DNA from: Paenibacillus hexagrammi | Lineage (GTDB): Bacteria > Bacillota > Bacilli > Paenibacillales > NBRC-103111 | DNA: 64,000 nt | Assembly (NCBI RefSeq): GCF_021513275.1 | Contig: NZ_CP090978.1 | Coordinates: forward strand, 3,162,001 to 3,226,000 | Direction: 5' to 3' | Shown: positions 30,992-40,049 of the stretch, one piece after another | Layout of the letters: every line of letters begins with the position of its first letter | Position numbering within the stretch: the stretch's first letter is position 1 | The notes under the pieces: generated by a model | The model's database searches: none | Told to the model about the DNA's origin: nothing | Seen by the model: only the letters and a program-made list of their open reading frames with translations | Made by a program: the position numbers and the translations under genes

Positions 30992-31870
30992 ATGGCAACT
31001 TTCAGGAACATGTTAGAAGGCACAGTCGCTCTCGTTACGGGAGCAAGCCGCGGGGCCGGCAAAGGAATCGCATTGGTCTTAGGAGAAGCAGGAGCTACCG
31101 TCTATGTGACCGGCCGCAGCACAAGAACTCATCCATCCAGAACGGATTTGCCGGGAACCATCGAAGAAACAGCGAATGAAGTTACCCGCAGAGGCGGTGT
31201 AGGAATTCCCGTTCGCTGTGATCATACTATCGACGAGGAAGTCGCTTTATTATACGAGCGAATTCATGATGAGCAGAACGGCAGATTGGATTTGGTTGTA
31301 AACAATGCTTGGGGAGGCTACGAAAATTATGATGATGCGGACTTTCTGGCACCATTCTGGGAGCAACCCATGATCAGATGGGAAAAGATGTTTCATGCAG
31401 GGTTAAGGGCCCAAATGGTGTCGAGCCGGTATGCCATGAAGATCCTGCTTCCCCGTCGTAAAGGATTGATCATTAACACGGGGGTAAATGTAGATTATGG
31501 TAGCAATAATCCCGTTAATGTTTTTTACGATACCGTCAAACGGGCGGTAGTCAATATGACGCAAGGCATGGCACTGAATCTGTCTGCACAGCATACAGGT
31601 ATTTCCGTCATCGCTCTGGCGCCTGGTTGGATGAGAACCGAAGACGTATGCCGACATTTCGGAATCACACAAGAAGATAACTCCTATTTGCAGATAGAGG
31701 AACTTCTCCCCACGGAATCCGTCTTTTACATCGGTAGGGCGGTAGCAGCGCTAACCGCTGACCCTCATGTTTCGAAGAAATCAGGAAAACTTGTGGAAGT
31801 GGGACAAGTAGCCAGTGAATATGACTTTACGGACATCGACGGAAGAAGGATCCCCCCATTCAGAGTCTAG
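30992..31870 (+). CDS. Short-chain dehydrogenase/reductase
   Basis: NAD(P)-dependent oxidoreductase with a Rossmann fold. The glycine motif TGASRGAGKG is near residue 15; VNNAWGG replaces the common NNAG; the catalytic Tyr-X3-Lys appears as YDTVK; the active-site Ser position reads INTGVN, so Thr or Asn may occupy it, as in DHRS1-like members. ATG at 30992 is chosen: AAGGGAGG lies seven bases before it, and the possible TTG at 30965 lies upstream of the site. 292 residues. It stands between the WYL regulator and an AhpD-like gene on the same strand; the substrate is unknown. Confidence 0.9.
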   Translation: MATFRNMLEGTVALVTGASRGAGKGIALVLGEAGATVYVTGRSTRTHPSRTDLPGTIEETANEVTRRGGVGIPVRCDHTIDEEVALLYERIHDEQNGRLDLVVNNAWGGYENYDDADFLAPFWEQPMIRWEKMFHAGLRAQMVSSRYAMKILLPRRKGLIINTGVNVDYGSNNPVNVFYDTVKRAVVNMTQGMALNLSAQHTGISVIALAPGWMRTEDVCRHFGITQEDNSYLQIEELLPTESVFYIGRAVAALTADPHVSKKSGKLVEVGQVASEYDFTDIDGRRIPPFRV

Positions 31871-32002
31871 CATCTATGAACGATCTAAGATGGTATTCGA
31901 GTTATAATTGGACGGATGTTGGTGACTTTATCACAGAAAACACCTAAGGCTCCCTTTAGAATGAGACTGTAATCTCAATAACATAGATAGCCGAGGTGTT
32001 GA

Positions 32003-32392
32003 ATGATGAATTCTTATTACAGCCGCGAAGATTTGAAAAGGATCCCTGAAATCATGAATCTGGCTCCAAAAGCCGCAGCTTCTTTCATCGCTTTCGAGAA
32101 AGAGATTTATACCGATAGCGGATCGGTTCCCGTAAAGACAAAGGAACTCATTGCCATTGCTGTCGCGCACATTACGGGCTGTCCATATTGTATTGATACC
32201 CACACTCAGAGATATAAGAAGCTGGGAGGTACTTCCGAGGAGATCATCGAAGCCGTGCTGGTCGCAGCCTCAACCAGAGCAGGTGCGGTCCTTAGTCACG
32301 CCACACAAGCCTTAGCAGCCTTTGATCAAGGACTTACTACTGATGAAAGCTCACCTGTCACACCTGTCACAAAACCCGATTGCTTCTGTTAA
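32003..32392 (+). CDS. AhpD-like carboxymuconolactone decarboxylase family protein
   Basis: Small alkylhydroperoxidase-D-like protein, probably a thiol-based peroxidase or reductase. The redox pair and proton relay appear in HITGCPYCIDTHTQ (about residues 53-66), which matches the AhpD core. 129 residues, normal for single-domain members. The C-terminal tail ends in CFC, two extra Cys outside the family core, which is unusual and could be redox-active or metal-binding. A GAGGTG site precedes the tandem ATG codons. Confidence 0.9.
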   Translation: MMNSYYSREDLKRIPEIMNLAPKAAASFIAFEKEIYTDSGSVPVKTKELIAIAVAHITGCPYCIDTHTQRYKKLGGTSEEIIEAVLVAASTRAGAVLSHATQALAAFDQGLTTDESSPVTPVTKPDCFC

Positions 32393-32480
32393 AAAGGGCG
32401 GTCTGTGAAGAGCACGATGGTTTCCTAGGTGCTAGGATTCTTACAGTACAACATTCACTTTGCTATGGGAAAGTGCAAAC

Positions 32481-32513
32481 GGGGGACTTTGAAAGCATGT
32501 AAGGTCCCCCTTT
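32481..32513 (+). terminator. Hairpin after the AhpD-like gene
   Basis: GGGGGACTTT pairs with AAGGTCCCCC (nine of ten, one G-T pair) over a ten-base loop, followed by TTTCC. It lies about 90 bases beyond the stop codon, facing the converging LysR pseudogene. Confidence 0.5.
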
Positions 32514-32533
32514 CCTAACATGCATGCATATAT

Positions 32534-33440
32534 TCATTCTTCATTCATGGACTTATTGATCCAATCAGATTGCCGCCCTAGAAATTCCTCGAACACAGCT
32601 GAGGCCTTTGTCTTAAAATTGCTTTTTCTCGCCACCACTGAAAATTTCCTTCTGATGGGGAATCCAGCAGCGGGAGCTCACAAAGCGTATTCCATCTAAG
32701 CTCTTTATGAACAATCCATTTCGATAAAACCGCAATCCCTAAACCCGCTTCGACAGATTCCTTGATCATTTGGGAGCTTCTGTATTCAACCTGCTGTTTG
32801 GGCTGGATTCCAAGTGTAGCGAAGACAAGCTCCGTGACCTGGTGCCGGAACCCGGCTCTCGAATCACCCAGTACTGCTCCTCTATCTGCTTAACAGTTGG
32901 TTGACTGGATTCAACAAACGGATGACCATGAGCCCCCACAATAACTAGCGTATCATCGGCAATCGGACGTACCTCCACTCTATTGTCATGAAAAGGTTAG
33001 CCTTCGATAATCCCTACATCCAGTTCCCCTTGAACAACCTGCTTCACAACGGTAAGCGTATTATCAATGGATATATGGGGTTCAATTCTTGGATATTGCT
33101 TGCGAAATCCGGCAATCAGGTGCGGTAGCACATACTCACCGAATGTAAAGCTGGCGCCAATATATAGAGGTCCGCTTGGATCTTCCTTTAGATCCTTTAC
33201 TAACTGTTCCATCAAACTATATGTATTCAGAATCTCCTTTGCATGTTGGTAAACAACCTCTCCCGCTTTTGTCAGCATGACATGCTTATTCGTTCGATCC
33301 AACAATTTCACATCATACCTGGATTCCAAAAGCTGAATGTGTTGACTGATGGCCGGTTGACTTATATACATTTTTTCTGCGGCACGAGTAAAACTACGCT
33401 CCTCCGCCACCGAAACCAATGCCAGTAATTGGTGGTCCAT
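32534..33440 (-). pseudogene. LysR-family regulator, YeiE/CysL-like, disrupted
   Basis: LysR-type regulator divergent from yeiH, the usual YeiE-YeiH arrangement. The start is ATG at 33440 after GGGAGGGG. The winged helix (FTRAAEKMYISQPAISQH) and effector domain are recognisable. Three lesions: an in-frame TAA at 32997-32999 after GIIEG, where reading continues in the same frame into PFHDNRVEVRP; a missing base at 32838-32839 (GSGTR to VTELVF); and a missing base in the G-run 32657-32660 (restoring RRKFSVVARKS). With all repaired the protein has 302 residues and ends at 32534. A nonsense substitution is unlike the homopolymer errors found elsewhere, so this gene may really be dead. Confidence 0.85.
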
Positions 33441-33564
33441 TTGCCCCTCCCTTAACCCCACTTAAATAAGCGTCAACTTATCATCACAATAATTGTAATG
33501 TATTTAACTTATACAACAACCCCCTCTATACTAAATCTATGTTACCTACTTCGGAGGTGGTTGT

Positions 33565-34154
33565 ATGGACAATAACAAAACAGTAATATCGAAAATCGAA
33601 CTTGTAAAAATTACGGGACATAAAGACCAGCAATCCATAGACCATAAGAATACGGCACGTTGGATGTGGCTAGGAAGAATACTATTCACATGTCTCATTG
33701 CCTTACTTGGTTTAACATTAGCGAAGCTGCCCTTTTTGACCGCATTGGCCAAATGGCATGCGCGATTCTTACCGCCGTCATCTACCGGCAATTCAGGGGT
33801 TATCCCGAGACACTCCGGGCTGGGATCCAGTTTTCTTCCAAAAAGCTGCTGCGCTTTGCCATCATCCTATATGGCTTGAGACTGAATATGAATGTAATCC
33901 TGCATCAAGGATTATGGCTCATCCTTCACGATACAGGGAGTATTCTTATTTCCATCGGAGCAATGCTGCTGCTTGCCAAATGGCTAAAAGCAGACCGTCC
34001 CCTTTCTTTACTTCTCGGTATTGGAACCGGGGTATGCGGCGCAGCCGCGATTGCCGCAGTGTCACCTATTATCAAGGCTAAAGAAGAGGATACTGCAATC
34101 GGAGCAGGGATGATCGCACTGACGGGCACCGTCTTTGCTATCGGTTATACCCTT
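33565..34154 (+). pseudogene. yeiH: YeiH/UPF0324 family membrane protein, 5' part
   Basis: N-terminal part of an inner-membrane protein of the PF03601 (Cons_hypoth698) family, a putative exporter; YeiH homologues are controlled by the sulfite-linked regulator YeiE. The start is ATG at 33565 with GGAGGT upstream. The T-run 33733-33737 (five, six expected) breaks the frame between LAKLPF and DRIGQMACAI. The reading then continues through the helices (LLRFAIILYGLRLNMNV, GTGVCGAAAIAAV) to GTVFAIGYTL, where family similarity stops near 34154. The matching C-terminal part lies at 40628-41104, so about 6.5 kb of other DNA has split the gene. Confidence 0.85.
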
Positions 34155-34212
34155 ACCGGTACCCTCACATCTCAGGCATTTCATCTAACAACGCCCCCTT
34201 CAAAATAAGTAG

Positions 34213-34240
34213 GCCCGGGGATTCTTTCCCTCGGGCTTTT
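34213..34240 (+). terminator. Intrinsic terminator near the left end of the insertion
   Basis: Stem GCCCGGGG / CCTCGGGC with an eight-base loop followed by TTTT, immediately after the TAA that ends the hybrid yeiH reading frame. It belongs to the inserted DNA and may have terminated a gene now lost. Confidence 0.75.
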
Positions 34241-34398
34241 GTCGGCACTTCCGACCAGTAATATTTTACCATAAAGCTTTTAAACAACACTACAGTTTAT
34301 AGTGATCGTGGACATATATATCAAATATCTTATTGTTTGATTATGTCTGATCAAGAAAGAGACCATAAAACGAGCTATGGTTGTCTCTTAATCTTCAA

Positions 34399-34884
34399 CT
34401 ATTTATTGATAAATGGATCGATTTCCTTACCTTCTTTGTCTAAATAAAGTTTTTTGTCTCCTTCCGCATAGTTCCAAACAATATTTCCTTTAATCTCAAA
34501 TAGGTGGAGGTTTTTGTTATTTTCAGAAAGCTTAATTTTATACCCTTTGCTCTCAATTAAATTCATAATTTCAACATATCTTACTGGTAGTTGTACACGA
34601 TCAATTTCTCCAGATTCACGAAATATCACAGCAAACTGGGTTCCATTGCTATCTTGAGCTACGGAAATAAAAGGGCTTTTAAAATACGGCATTGCAACTA
34701 CTTCTGTTAATTTTAGTGACTCTAATTTTTTTTGATATCCTTCGGGCACATACAACGAATCTCCAGCCACATCTCCACTTTTATTACTCTGGACTTTTTG
34801 ATTACTGCAACCATTCAGGGTTAAGTTGATTAAAGCCAAGACCACGAGTAACATGAGTACCCCACCTTTAAAGTTTTTTTTCAT
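34399..34884 (-). CDS. Hypothetical lipoprotein of the insertion
   Basis: 161-residue exported protein. Residues 1-25 form a lipoprotein signal with lipobox LNGC followed by SNQ. The mature part is hydrophilic and mixed alpha/beta (IRESGEIDRVQLPVRY type strands), without a motif I can name. A typical AGGAGG site precedes the start at 34884. The AT-rich codon use agrees with the flanking insert genes and differs from the host genes. It is divergent from the C39-like gene; both are exported. Function unknown. Confidence 0.75.
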   Translation of the reverse strand: MKKNFKGGVLMLLVVLALINLTLNGCSNQKVQSNKSGDVAGDSLYVPEGYQKKLESLKLTEVVAMPYFKSPFISVAQDSNGTQFAVIFRESGEIDRVQLPVRYVEIMNLIESKGYKIKLSENNKNLHLFEIKGNIVWNYAEGDKKLYLDKEGKEIDPFINK

Positions 34885-35027
34885 CGTTATTATCCCCTCC
34901 TTTTTACTTAGACGAGTTATTTCCTTTTTTGTTTCAATTTCATAAAATTTGGGGAGGAATTTTAAAATTCATGTGGAATTAATATTGGCAGTTTACTAAT
35001 TTTATCCAAAAAAAGGAGAATTTCAAA

Positions 35028-36259
35028 ATGGTTTTTCAAAAAAGAATTTAGCAGCATTTTTAATGTCTTCAGTGATGGTTCTAAGTGTTCCCTTTCTCGC
35101 GCATGCTCAAGACAAGTCTGATATTTCAAATGTTTCAGTATCTCCAACAGAAGCAACCGCGGCTGCCCTTTATCAAGTAGTTCTGGATCAAAAATTAAAT
35201 GAAGCATCCTCTTGGAAAGGGAAAAATGTTACCGTAGAACCTCCAATAGCGGTCTACGATGCCAGTGATGACTTGAATAGCTATATCGTAAACTTAGACG
35301 TAGACAACAAACCAGCTGGTTATGTTGAAGTAGCGAATAACGAGGATGATTTTCCTATACTTAGTTTTGGATATCAAAATCAACAAATGAATTCTCTTGA
35401 AGTCGATAGTTTGCGTACCAAGGCAAATAAAAAAGAAAAAAAATCCGAAAAAGTCGTAGTACTTGCACCAGGTAAGTTTGCTTTAAAAAGTGACTACGTT
35501 GACGGATCCGCAGAGATTACTTCAAAAGATGAAACCCTTTCTTTAGACAATAAACACAATAAACCTATTGCAAAAATTAAAAAATCTGTAAATACAGATA
35601 GCAAAATTGCATGGGGAAAAATTAAAAAAATAACAGCAGGCGAGATCGGTACAACTTCTGATGGAGTAACCGATAGTCTGTCATTTGAAACTGGAACCTC
35701 ATCAAGTGTGTACTACTCGGGCGTTGGCGATGTTAATCAATATACCAATTCATTGTGGTCAGGTCCTTCGGGATGTTCTCCAACAAGTGCTTATAATGTA
35801 ATGTATTATTGGCAGAATACGAAAGGAAAATCAAATCTAGGAACAGCAAATCAGGACAGTGCAATTCTTGCTTTGCGTAAAGCCATGGGAACAAATAATA
35901 ATGGGGGTACTAGCACCAGTAACATTGGATCGGGGATGAACACGTATGCCCAAAACCATGGCTATCTTCTATCAACTGCTAGCAATCATTATGCCCCTTC
36001 ATGGTCTCAAGTAAAAAGTGACTTGGCTTCAAACCCTTCTGTAATCAGCTTTCAAGGACAAACATACTATGATGCTTCGGATCTAAGTGGAGCCCATACT
36101 GTTGCAGGTGTCGGTTATATTGAGTACTTCTACAGCGGTAGTTCTAGTGGTCACCAATACATGGAAATCCATGATAACTGGGGCACCACACCTACCAATG
36201 TGTATGTAGCTTATGGTAGAAACTACACCAATTTGTGGTCAGTATCATTTAGTATGTAA
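35028..36259 (+). CDS. Secreted C39-like cysteine peptidase-family protein (frameshifted)
   Basis: Exported protein with a C-terminal peptidase_C39_2-like papain fold: Cys in SGPSGCSPTSAYN, His in GAHTVAGVGY, and the Asn/Asp in IHDNWG, in the proper order. The N-terminal 200 residues are a Lys- and Asp-rich region resembling a propeptide. ATG at 35028 follows AAGGAG; the frame breaks at the T-run 35032-35036 (five, six expected), after which a signal peptide ends at FLAHAQD. Corrected length is 410 residues. Such proteins occur as secreted proteases or bacteriocin-like processing enzymes in Bacillales; the target here is unknown. AT-rich, part of the insertion. Confidence 0.8.
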
Positions 36260-36402
36260 GGAGTTTTTTTCTGTGAAAAGAAAGATGCACTCATGTTGGG
36301 TTCCGTCTTTAAAGTTGAAGGACAGCAGAAAAATGACAATAGGATGCCCGAGAGATGAAATATTCGATCCCTTTGTTTAACAAATATGAAAATGGTCAAT
36401 AC

Positions 36403-37555
36403 TTATTGGTTTGACGTTTTTACTGGTATTTGCTCGACATAAGTTTGCTTAGTTTTTAGCATTTGGTAGAGGATTACGAGCATTTTCTTTGCAAGAGCAA
36501 CCAGGGCTTTTTTCTTCCCTCGACGTGAAGCTAGAGACCAGAATTTTGCTGATAAACGTGTGTTTCGGGTTTTTGAAGCAGCCCATGCGGCTTCGCACAA
36601 AGCTGTTTTAATATGGGGATTCCCCTTTACCGTGCGGGTACTTTTTTTGACCTGCGCTTTCGTGATTACCTGGTGCTACACCCGCCCAAGAAGTAAGGTG
36701 AGCTGCCGTAGGAAATTGATTCATGTTGTTACCCATTTCGGCGAGTATGCTGGCGGCAGTTGTTCGTTTCACGCCAGGCATGGTCTGCATGAGTTCCATT
36801 TCTTCCTTGTAGCTAATGAGGTACTCCTCGATCCGCTCATCTAATTGATGAATCGATTCCTCATAAAAAGCAATTTCATTCCAAAGAAACCGAATCATAA
36901 ACATTTGGTGCTCATCCAACGTACCAAACAGGGAATCTGCGAGTGCAGGGACCTTTTTCTTTACGTTGCCTTTAACTCGATCCTCAATATCGCTAGGGTC
37001 GATAAACCCTTGCTCCATGAGTCTTCTGAGCAAGTTGCGACCTGAAACGCCAAACACATCGCTAATAACCGTTCCTAGTTTAATGTTGGCGCATTCAAGT
37101 ACTTTTTGAAGTCGATTTTTCTTGGCCGTTAGTCCCCCGACCTGCTTTTTACGAAGCCGTGTAAGCTCGCGGAGTTCACGAAGGTCTGCCTGAGGGACAA
37201 AACTTGGTTCGATCAAGCCGTGTCTGAGAAGTTTTGCGATCCACTCTGCATCCGATACATCGGTCTTGCGTCCGGGAACGTTTTTAATGCGCTGGGCATT
37301 GGCTAATGTGATGTCGAAGTAGCCCTCGAGCACATTGTAAACAGGCCGCCAGTAAATGCCAGTGCTTTCCATTGCGATATGTGTGATTTCCTTGGACTCG
37401 AGCCATTGCAAGAGCTCAAACAAATTTCTCGTCATAGTAGAAAAGGTGCGTGTCTCCACGCAGGGCACTTCGCCAGCGGCCCCAGTCATGGTGCAGACGA
37501 CAATACTTTCTTGATGGACGTCCATACCAGCACAATGCGTAATTAAGGTTTCCAT
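36403..37555 (-). CDS. IS110-family transposase (frameshifted)
   Basis: DEDD-type recombinase of an IS110-family element. The RuvC-like N-terminal domain carries Asp in AGMDVHQ, Glu in AMESTGIYW and the Asp pair in KTDVSDAEW; the C-terminal Transposase_20 domain starts at QTMPGVKRTTA and includes the serine-containing SWAGVAPGNHESAG. The T-run 36642-36648 (seven, six expected) shifts the frame, after which the C-terminus (CEAAWAASKTRN) continues to 36403. Corrected length is 383 residues, normal for the family. ATG at 37555 has AAGGAG upstream. Inside the insertion, opposite in direction to its neighbours. Confidence 0.9.
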
Positions 37556-37769
37556 AAAGCTGCTCCTTGTATTGATGAAGGTACGCAATTGGTGGATTCG
37601 AAGGAAAAGTAACCATTTTTCTGTACGTGGTCATCTCTTCAGCGGAAGAGAGCCAACAAGGGGTTGTACACGCTTCGAATCCTCACTGTTTAGTTTGCAG
37701 GGTCGAACCACCATAAAAAACTGCGTGTTTATTCCAATTTGCGTTCCTTACCAGTATGGAGAAACAGAA

Positions 37770-37818
37770 AAACCGCTAAACCCGGCACGTAACACTTTTC
37801 ATGTCGGGGTTGCGGTTT
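37770..37818. ncRNA. Structured region upstream of the IS110 transposase, candidate bridge RNA segment
   Basis: AAACCGC / GCGGTTT and an inner CCCGGCA / TGTCGGG form a long hairpin, located 215-265 bases upstream of the transposase start. In IS110-group elements the non-coding end upstream of the recombinase produces the guide (bridge) RNA. The assignment is by position and structure only; guide loops were not resolved. Confidence 0.3.
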
Positions 37819-37842
37819 AAAGACCATGGCTGTTTAGTTAGT

Positions 37843-37870
37843 CAAAGGAGTAGCCGTAGCTACTCCTTTG
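37843..37870. repeat. Perfect 12-bp inverted repeat with CGTA loop
   Basis: CAAAGGAGTAGC / GCTACTCCTTTG, fully complementary over 12 bp with a four-base loop, and no T-run on either side. It may mark the IS110 end region or be an RNA structure. Confidence 0.6.
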
Positions 37871-37979
37871 CTGTAGGTATACGCGACATCTGTATAAAAT
37901 TCGGCATTTTGTGAAGATGTCTAGACCTGGTTTTCAGTAACTTACCTATCTAATTCGAGAAAATCAAAGAAAAACGAAG

Positions 37980-38018
37980 AACGGCTCTTTCGCCAAAAAT
38001 GCGAACAGAGCCGTTTTT
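37980..38018. terminator. Strong bidirectional-looking terminator hairpin
   Basis: AACGGCTCT-TTCGC / GCGAA-C-AGAGCCGTT, 14 paired bases with one bulge and a seven-base loop, followed by TTTAT on the plus strand. The remaining 280 bases up to 38302 are very AT-rich with no recognisable gene and probably hold the promoter of the Amidase_6 gene. Confidence 0.75.
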
Positions 38019-38302
38019 ATGCTATTGTTCCACGTAAAGAAAATCAACGGTCAGAGTGGAATATAAGGGAATATGGACATTGAAAATATGCGCATCTACT
38101 GAAATACTCCTTGTCATTTCCTCAATAGTTTTGATGATTTTCATTTCACCCGAATTTGAAACTATATTATCCATTTTTCATAATACCCCATTTTTTTCTA
38201 AAAAAAAATTAAATTCGACAATTAATTTCTACAAACAACTACAACTCTATCAATTATAATTCATTTGACTTATTTCCCAATATTTGGAATTTAAGGGAAA
38301 AT

Positions 38303-39045
38303 ATGAAGAAAACAGAAAAAGCTTTGGTAACATGCGCTTTACTATCGAGTTTAACAATTGGTTCACTTGCTTTTGACTCAAATGTCTATGCAGCTGGTGG
38401 AACAATTATGTTTACAAATTCGAATTCCAGTGTTAATAGCGGTTATAATCGAACTAATGCAGCAAATTACGCAAAAGCACATGCAACTAATGATACTAGG
38501 AATCAGAATTATGCTAGTTATGGTTCAGCTGCTGATGGTGGAGATTGTACAAATTTTGCCTCCCAGATTCTTCATGACGGTGGTGGACTTTCCTTTTTGG
38601 AACTAAAGGCAGTAACGTCTTTACCAAAGATTGGTACTATTATGGTCCCAATGTCGCCTCTTCAAGTAATCTCAATGGAAGAACATCAACTTGGACTGGT
38701 GCACATCAGTGCCGTACTTTCTGGGGTGATACCGATAGTGGTAATGGTAGACATACATATCACATGGTAAAATATACAATTGCGGATGCATACAATAATT
38801 TTGGTGAGATAAATGACTTGTTGTGGCTAGGAGATCAAGTTCAATTTGCAGATAGCACCGCTCATACTACTCACACTGTTACAGTTGATGGTTACAACTC
38901 AACTGATACTACTGTATCTCAACATTCGGACACATCTGGAACGTGGGGGTCGGGGCTTGATCTCAAAACTATTATTAAAAACAGAAAAGATTCAAACACT
39001 TCGGCCTATGTATATCTACTGATCATTAAAAAAGCCACATCTTAA
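38303..39045 (+). CDS. Secreted Amidase_6-like protein (frameshifted)
   Basis: Exported protein of the putative amidase family PF12671, with a papain-like arrangement. A signal peptide (residues 1-31, ending VYAAG) is followed by YNRTNAANYA and the catalytic-type motif GGDCTNFASQIL, then GAHQ and the His region SGNGRHTYHMVKY. The frame breaks at the T-run 38594-38598 (five, six expected), after DGGGLSF, continuing as FGTKGSNVFTKDWYYYG. Corrected length is 247 residues. AT-rich like the rest of the insertion. Family members are found as secreted wall or peptide hydrolases; substrate unknown. Confidence 0.82.
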
Positions 39046-39073
39046 ATTTAAATAATATTGGAGGCGAACGATA

Positions 39074-39541
39074 ATGAAAAAAAAATTGACTGCAATCGCA
39101 GTTGCTATAGGTATTATCGGAAGTAGTGTTTTAACAGCTGGGGTAGCTCTGGGGGACGAAGACTACGTAAAAAAGGTTAAAGATTTACGGACAGAATTCG
39201 AATCCAGAAAACAGAAGTTAAGCGAGATGCCTAATCAGACACCAGAAGAAATTGAAGCAACAGTTACTGCAGGTAAAGAACTCAAGAAATTTGGTAAAGA
39301 AATAGCAAAAGAAGCACGAAAAGCAGACCCAGATGGTGAAGAAAAATTCGCAAACCAACTAAGAACCTCAATATTTGCTTTAACGGATTCAATAGTTGAA
39401 CTGAAAAGCCGAGGAGAACTGAAGAAGGCTGAAGCAGCTGAAAGGCAACTTGCTAAGTTTGAAGAAGGACAAAAGGCTTATCAAAATAAGGAAAAAACCG
39501 TAAAACAATTACGTAAAGAATTAGATATTCCAGTGGATTAA
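39074..39541 (+). CDS. Small secreted helical protein, unknown function
   Basis: 155 residues: signal peptide at about 1-27 (ending AGVALG), then an entirely hydrophilic, charged, probably coiled-coil region rich in Lys and Glu, without Cys or known motif. It starts 28 bases after the Amidase_6 stop with a GGAGGCGA site, so the two are probably one transcript, ended by the terminator at 39568. It could be an accessory or inhibitor of the amidase, but that is speculation from position only. Confidence 0.78.
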   Translation: MKKKLTAIAVAIGIIGSSVLTAGVALGDEDYVKKVKDLRTEFESRKQKLSEMPNQTPEEIEATVTAGKELKKFGKEIAKEARKADPDGEEKFANQLRTSIFALTDSIVELKSRGELKKAEAAERQLAKFEEGQKAYQNKEKTVKQLRKELDIPVD

Positions 39542-39567
39542 AATCATTGGAGAAAAGTACCAAAAAG

Positions 39568-39598
39568 TCCCACGTCCTGTTCTAGGTGTGGGATTTTT
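39568..39598 (+). terminator. Terminator after the Amidase_6 operon
   Basis: Stem TCCCAC / GTGGGA with a 14-base loop followed by TTTTT, 27 bases after the stop codon. Confidence 0.75.
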
Positions 39599-39761
39599 CA
39601 TAACTAGACGCATCTCCTTAATCGAGGTATTTTGTTAATAAAACTTATTGATAAAGAAACAATCCATCTTCATAATAATTTAGCCCCGAGGCAAACCGAG
39701 GTTCCGTAGGTTCCGAGTGTTTGCGTTTGGAAACAAGCACCGCGCGTAGAAAGCATGTAAC

Positions 39762-40043
39762 CTATCTCTCCCACCCCTGGTCCCGATCCTTCTGCTGATA
39801 CTTCGCCTGATTCCTCATACGCTGCTTAAATTCTTCCTGGTGCATCTGACGACGTTCCTGGTCAATGGTTTTAAATGCACGGTCAATAGCCTTTAGTGTG
39901 CCTTGAAGACTGAATATTTCTTTCTCAATCTTCGGTACCTCACTGACGGCCGGTGTATCCCGTTTCTCCCCTTTGATCAGCGTTTCTACGCGCTGGATGT
40001 CCCGTTCGATATCATCTATCTGCTGCTGATTTGGCTTTGTCAT
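39762..40043 (-). CDS. Small relaxase-associated coiled-coil protein
   Basis: 93 residues, highly charged and helical (repeated Gln, Lys, Glu), no signal, no known enzymatic motif. It begins six bases after the relaxase stop and is in the same direction, so it was most likely part of the mobilisation operon. Similar short helical proteins accompany MobA/MobL relaxases on small plasmids. The 160 bases downstream (39600-39761) contain no gene; a short repeat of the type CCGAGG/TTCCG occurs near 39690-39720 but is not interpretable. Confidence 0.65.
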   Translation of the reverse strand: MTKPNQQQIDDIERDIQRVETLIKGEKRDTPAVSEVPKIEKEIFSLQGTLKAIDRAFKTIDQERRQMHQEEFKQRMRNQAKYQQKDRDQGWER

Positions 40044-40049
40044 ACGCTG

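Larger units (their letters stand above)
36400..37830 (-). mobile_element. IS110-family insertion sequence (ends approximate)
   Basis: The transposase gene plus about 275 bases of 5' non-coding DNA. IS110 elements lack clear terminal repeats and target duplications, so the ends cannot be fixed from one copy. The 5' flank contains a stable hairpin (37770-37818) as expected for the region that encodes the bridge RNA in IS110-type elements. Confidence 0.55.

Noticed and set aside
37660..37710. GCTTCGAATCC-like string resembling a tRNA T-arm
   Set aside because: No matching acceptor, D and anticodon arms could be formed nearby.
39600..39761. Possible plasmid transfer origin downstream of the relaxase partner
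   Set aside because: Some short repeats occur, but no nick-site motif or convincing inverted repeat typical of MOBQ origins could be identified.
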